This document shows, in pieces, positions 34,794 through 36,706 of a stretch of DNA of 36,706 nucleotides (position 1 is the first letter of the stretch; the number at the start of each line of letters is the position of its first letter). The position numbers and the translations under genes are program-made. The stretch is taken from positions 1 to 36,706 of the forward strand of contig JAHHHN010000046.1 of the NCBI GenBank assembly GCA_019359325.1. Direction: 5' to 3'. Under the pieces are notes generated by a model that had not been told where the DNA came from, made no database searches, and worked only from the letters and a program-made list of their open reading frames with translations. The DNA comes from Mojavia pulchra JT2-VF2. Lineage in GTDB: Bacteria > Cyanobacteriota > Cyanobacteriia > Cyanobacteriales > Nostocaceae.

Positions 34794-34830
34794 TAGAGAT
34801 GCAAAACTTTGCGTCTCTACAACTATTTTT
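34794..34830 (+). terminator. Possible terminator after the MDR oxidoreductase gene
   Basis: TAGAGATGCAA (34794-34804), loop AACT, then TTGCGTCTCTA (34809-34819) forms an 11-bp stem with one G-U pair, and TTTTT follows at 34826-34830. A smaller stem AGCTAAG-gagctt-CTTAGCT lies just before at 34758-34777. Similar gagacgcaaa palindromes are dispersed in cyanobacterial genomes, so it may be a repeat with terminator function. Confidence 0.55.
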
Positions 34831-34856
34831 AACTAGCTATAGATCAAAGTAAAATT

Positions 34857-35177
34857 ATGATTACTTTTGTCAATGTTTTTACAGTCCTCCCCGAAAAGCA
34901 AGAAGATGCATTGCGAAAAATCCAGCAAGTTTATGTGGAGGTTGCCAGGTATCACTCTGGATTCGTTTCTGCTAAATTACTCAAGAGTGATGATGGCACT
35001 AGAGTTACTGCGATCGCTAATTGGGAAAGTGTAGAACAACTTGTTGCTATGAGAGAAACTCAGGGCTTTAAAGATTTGCATAATCAGGAATTTTTTGATG
35101 CGATCGTTTCCGTCGAACCTCATATATATAGTAATGCTAATACTATCGAAGTTTCCAGCATAAAAATAAATAGTTAA
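34857..35177 (+). CDS. Antibiotic biosynthesis monooxygenase (ABM) domain protein
   Basis: A 106-residue single-domain protein with the ferredoxin-like ABM fold: 'ITFVNVFTVLPEKQEDALRK' at the N-terminus, 'YHSGFVSAKLLKSDDGTRVT' and 'NWESVEQLVAMRETQ' in the usual order. ABM proteins act as dimers and include quinol monooxygenases, haem-degrading enzymes and many with unknown role. No haem-ligand motif is evident. No signal peptide. It lies 113 bases after the MDR oxidoreductase gene on the same strand, but a possible terminator between them argues against one transcript. Start is the first ATG; no Shine-Dalgarno. Confidence 0.88.
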   Translation: MITFVNVFTVLPEKQEDALRKIQQVYVEVARYHSGFVSAKLLKSDDGTRVTAIANWESVEQLVAMRETQGFKDLHNQEFFDAIVSVEPHIYSNANTIEVSSIKINS

Positions 35178-35284
35178 ACAGACCAACCTCAATAAAAATT
35201 TTTGACATTAGGACGATTTTCTGATTTTTCTCCTTCTGGCTTGAGTTTGCTTTTCTAACGGTAATTATATTAAAGAGATTCCTG

Positions 35285-36022
35285 ATGTCAGTAAATAATA
35301 ATCCTCTGAAGCAGCCAGAAAATAAGCTACTCGCTGCTTTACCTACAGATGAATATGAGCGTCTTATTCCCCACTTGAAGTTTGTTCCTCTCTTATCTGG
35401 GCAACTTATTTATACACCAGCAGAACCGATCACACACGTCTATTTTCCCCATAAAGCAGTGATTTCGCTAATCGCAACAATGCAAGAAGGTTCGTCAGTT
35501 GAATTTGCTTTGGCGAGCAATGAAGGTATGGCGGGTATCACAACGATTTTGGGAGACAATACAACAACCACAACAGCAATTGTGCAAGTACCAGGTGATG
35601 GTATGCGGATGGATGTGGATGTGTTGATAAGTGAGTTCAAAAAGGGTGGAAAACTGCAAAGCCTGTTGCTGCGCTACTTACAAGCTTTAATTGCCGAAAT
35701 GGCACAAGGGTCTGCCTGCAACCGTCTCCATAACTTGGAGGCGCGGTTTGCTCGTTGGTTGCTGAAAGTTTCCGACCGTTTGCAATCGAGCGAATTTGCA
35801 CTTACTCAAGAATTTATTGCCCAGATGCTAGGTGTACGCCGTTCTGGTGTTAGTGTCGCTGCTGGTACGTTCAGCCAAGCAGGAATAATTAGTTACAGTC
35901 GTGGTCGCATTAAGATTTTAAATCGAGAAGCATTAGAAGCAAATTGCTGCGAGTGTTATAGTGTTATAAAAACCGAATTTGCTCGGTTACTAGACGATCA
36001 GCCTAAGCGCGATCGCGGTTAA
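35285..36022 (+). CDS. Crp/Fnr-family transcriptional regulator
   Basis: A 245-residue regulator with an N-terminal cyclic-nucleotide-binding-like domain (about 20-130, 'VPLLSGQLIYTPAEPITHVY', 'GMAGITTILGD') and a C-terminal helix-turn-helix (about 175-230, 'LTQEFIAQMLGVRRSGVSVA', 'SYSRGRIKIL'). The residues that bind cAMP in CRP are not recognisable, and there is no Fnr-type Cys cluster at the N-terminus, so the ligand, if any, is unknown. This divergent type (with 'FPHKAVISL' near the start) is common in cyanobacteria and proteobacteria. A weak ribosome site (AAAGAG) precedes ATG 35285. A free receiver gene follows on the same strand. Confidence 0.9.
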   Translation: MSVNNNPLKQPENKLLAALPTDEYERLIPHLKFVPLLSGQLIYTPAEPITHVYFPHKAVISLIATMQEGSSVEFALASNEGMAGITTILGDNTTTTTAIVQVPGDGMRMDVDVLISEFKKGGKLQSLLLRYLQALIAEMAQGSACNRLHNLEARFARWLLKVSDRLQSSEFALTQEFIAQMLGVRRSGVSVAAGTFSQAGIISYSRGRIKILNREALEANCCECYSVIKTEFARLLDDQPKRDRG

Positions 36023-36138
36023 AAATTTTTACGTCTGTATGTGCGAAATCGGACAGACCTCATCGCTTGAGTACATTTAATCTTATATATGAGAGTGCAT
36101 ATTCATACAATTGCTACTCCAGATATTAAAACTTCACT

Positions 36139-36561
36139 ATGGTCGAAATGATGGATAACAAACCCCTATCTTTACAAGGACTACGGTTGCTTATAGTTGA
36201 TGACGACCCAGATACAAGAAAGTTGCTTAGTATTTTGTTTACATTGGAGGAGGCAGATGTAATGACAGCCACCTCAGTGAGCGAAGCTTTAGAAATATTG
36301 CCATCCTTTAAACCAGACGTCCTGATCAGCGACATTTGCTTACCGGATGAAGATGGTTACTCACTGATGCGGAAAGTTAAAAAACTTGACTCAGCACGAG
36401 GTAAAAGAACTCCAGCGATCGCACTGACGGCATTTATTAGAGAAGCAGATGAGATATATGCCTATATAGCTGGTTTTCAGAAGTACTTATGTAAGCCAAT
36501 TGACTTAGATGAGTTGATTTGGGCAGTTGCTAGTTTAACTGGACTTCAGCAGTACGCTTGA
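36139..36561 (+). CDS. Stand-alone response regulator receiver
   Basis: A 140-residue receiver-only protein. The acidic pocket is in 'LLIVDDDPDTRKLL', the phospho-acceptor is D65 in 'VLISDICLPDEDG', the conserved Thr is in 'AIALTAF', and the Lys is in 'YLCKPI'. It has no output domain, so it acts by phosphotransfer or protein contact. Its sequence is like the C-terminal receivers of the two hybrid kinases in the window ('VDDDADTRDL', 'LSDIGMP'), which suggests it is of the same lineage, perhaps split off from a hybrid kinase. The ATG at 36139 is used; a second ATG three codons later is possible. It follows the Crp/Fnr gene by 116 bases. Confidence 0.92.
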   Translation: MVEMMDNKPLSLQGLRLLIVDDDPDTRKLLSILFTLEEADVMTATSVSEALEILPSFKPDVLISDICLPDEDGYSLMRKVKKLDSARGKRTPAIALTAFIREADEIYAYIAGFQKYLCKPIDLDELIWAVASLTGLQQYA

Positions 36562-36595
36562 AAATTGCTTCTCCAATATCAATACCATTGCCAAT

Positions 36596-36706
36596 TTACG
36601 AGGGTTCAACGCCTGTAGAAACGGGATGAATACGACCTAAAGCAGTAAGCTTGGCAAAAATCTGGGTTAATAAAATAGGCTCCGGGATTTCGGGAAGCAT
36701 TTTTAA
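36596..36706 (-). CDS. C-terminal end of a gene entering from the right edge
   Basis: An open frame of 36 codons plus TAA runs from the right edge on the minus strand, read without stop: 'EIPEPILLTQIFAKLTALGR' and 'IHPVSTGVEPS' in order. The composition is protein-like. The fragment could be the tail of a longer protein (more likely) or a 34-codon gene starting at the ATG at 36700. I do not recognise the family. It is convergent with the receiver gene, 34 bases apart. Confidence 0.5.
   Translation of the reverse strand, partial: LKMLPEIPEPILLTQIFAKLTALGRIHPVSTGVEPS

Overview
The window reads as chromosomal DNA of a filamentous, probably heterocyst-forming cyanobacterium (Nostocales, Nostoc/Anabaena-like). 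The evidence is the many HIP1 octamers (GCGATCGC), heptameric short tandem repeats (STRR type), G/C-rich miniature inverted-repeat elements, a DnaK2-type chaperone, a GUN4-domain protein, and several multidomain hybrid histidine kinases of the kind that fill Nostoc genomes. No tRNA, rRNA, CRISPR array or phage module is visible. All assignments were made by eye from motifs, without database searches.

Layout. 1-6.2 kb: the first codons of a probable transposase leave the left edge; then comes a glycine-zipper protein with a recently expanded 16-residue repeat, tail to tail (4 bp overlap) with a 1562-residue double-kinase hybrid sensor. 6.5-9.3 kb: an acetoacetate-decarboxylase-like protein and dnaK with a clear terminator. 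9.7-13.3 kb, plus strand: ADP-ribosylglycohydrolase, Rpn-type PD-(D/E)XK nuclease, SnoaL-like protein and tRNA-dihydrouridine synthase. 13.5-17.7 kb, minus strand: secreted DUF2059 protein, Orn/Lys/Arg decarboxylase and a soluble histidine kinase. 17.9-24.1 kb: a repeat-rich stretch carrying a PhoD phosphatase behind a well-formed Pho box, a conserved small protein, 62-bp tandem repeats, a proline-rich mini-protein next to ychF, and a secreted propeller-like protein. 24.4-30 kb: an overlapping gene pair (coiled-coil protein and coiled-coil/GUN4 protein), a type II P-type ATPase and an unusual AAA-like ATPase. 30.9-36.6 kb: a MASE1 hybrid kinase, an MDR oxidoreductase, an ABM monooxygenase-fold protein, a Crp/Fnr regulator and a stand-alone receiver; the 3' end of another gene enters from the right edge.

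How it fits together. This is mostly single-gene units, not one pathway. Signalling dominates: three histidine kinases, three receivers inside two of them, one free receiver and one Crp/Fnr regulator. Phosphate scavenging (PhoD plus Pho box) is the clearest regulated function. The most notable structural theme is mobile or expanding repeat DNA that enters genes: an STRR block is translated inside one kinase, another supplies the last codons and stop of a second kinase, and a dispersed repeat seems to have become part of the PhoD N-terminus. Two 129-bp elements differing at one base lie in inverted orientation 14 kb apart, and four other elements with three kinds of terminal repeat share one G/C core. 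The best candidate for an undescribed functional system is the translationally coupled coiled-coil/GUN4 pair.
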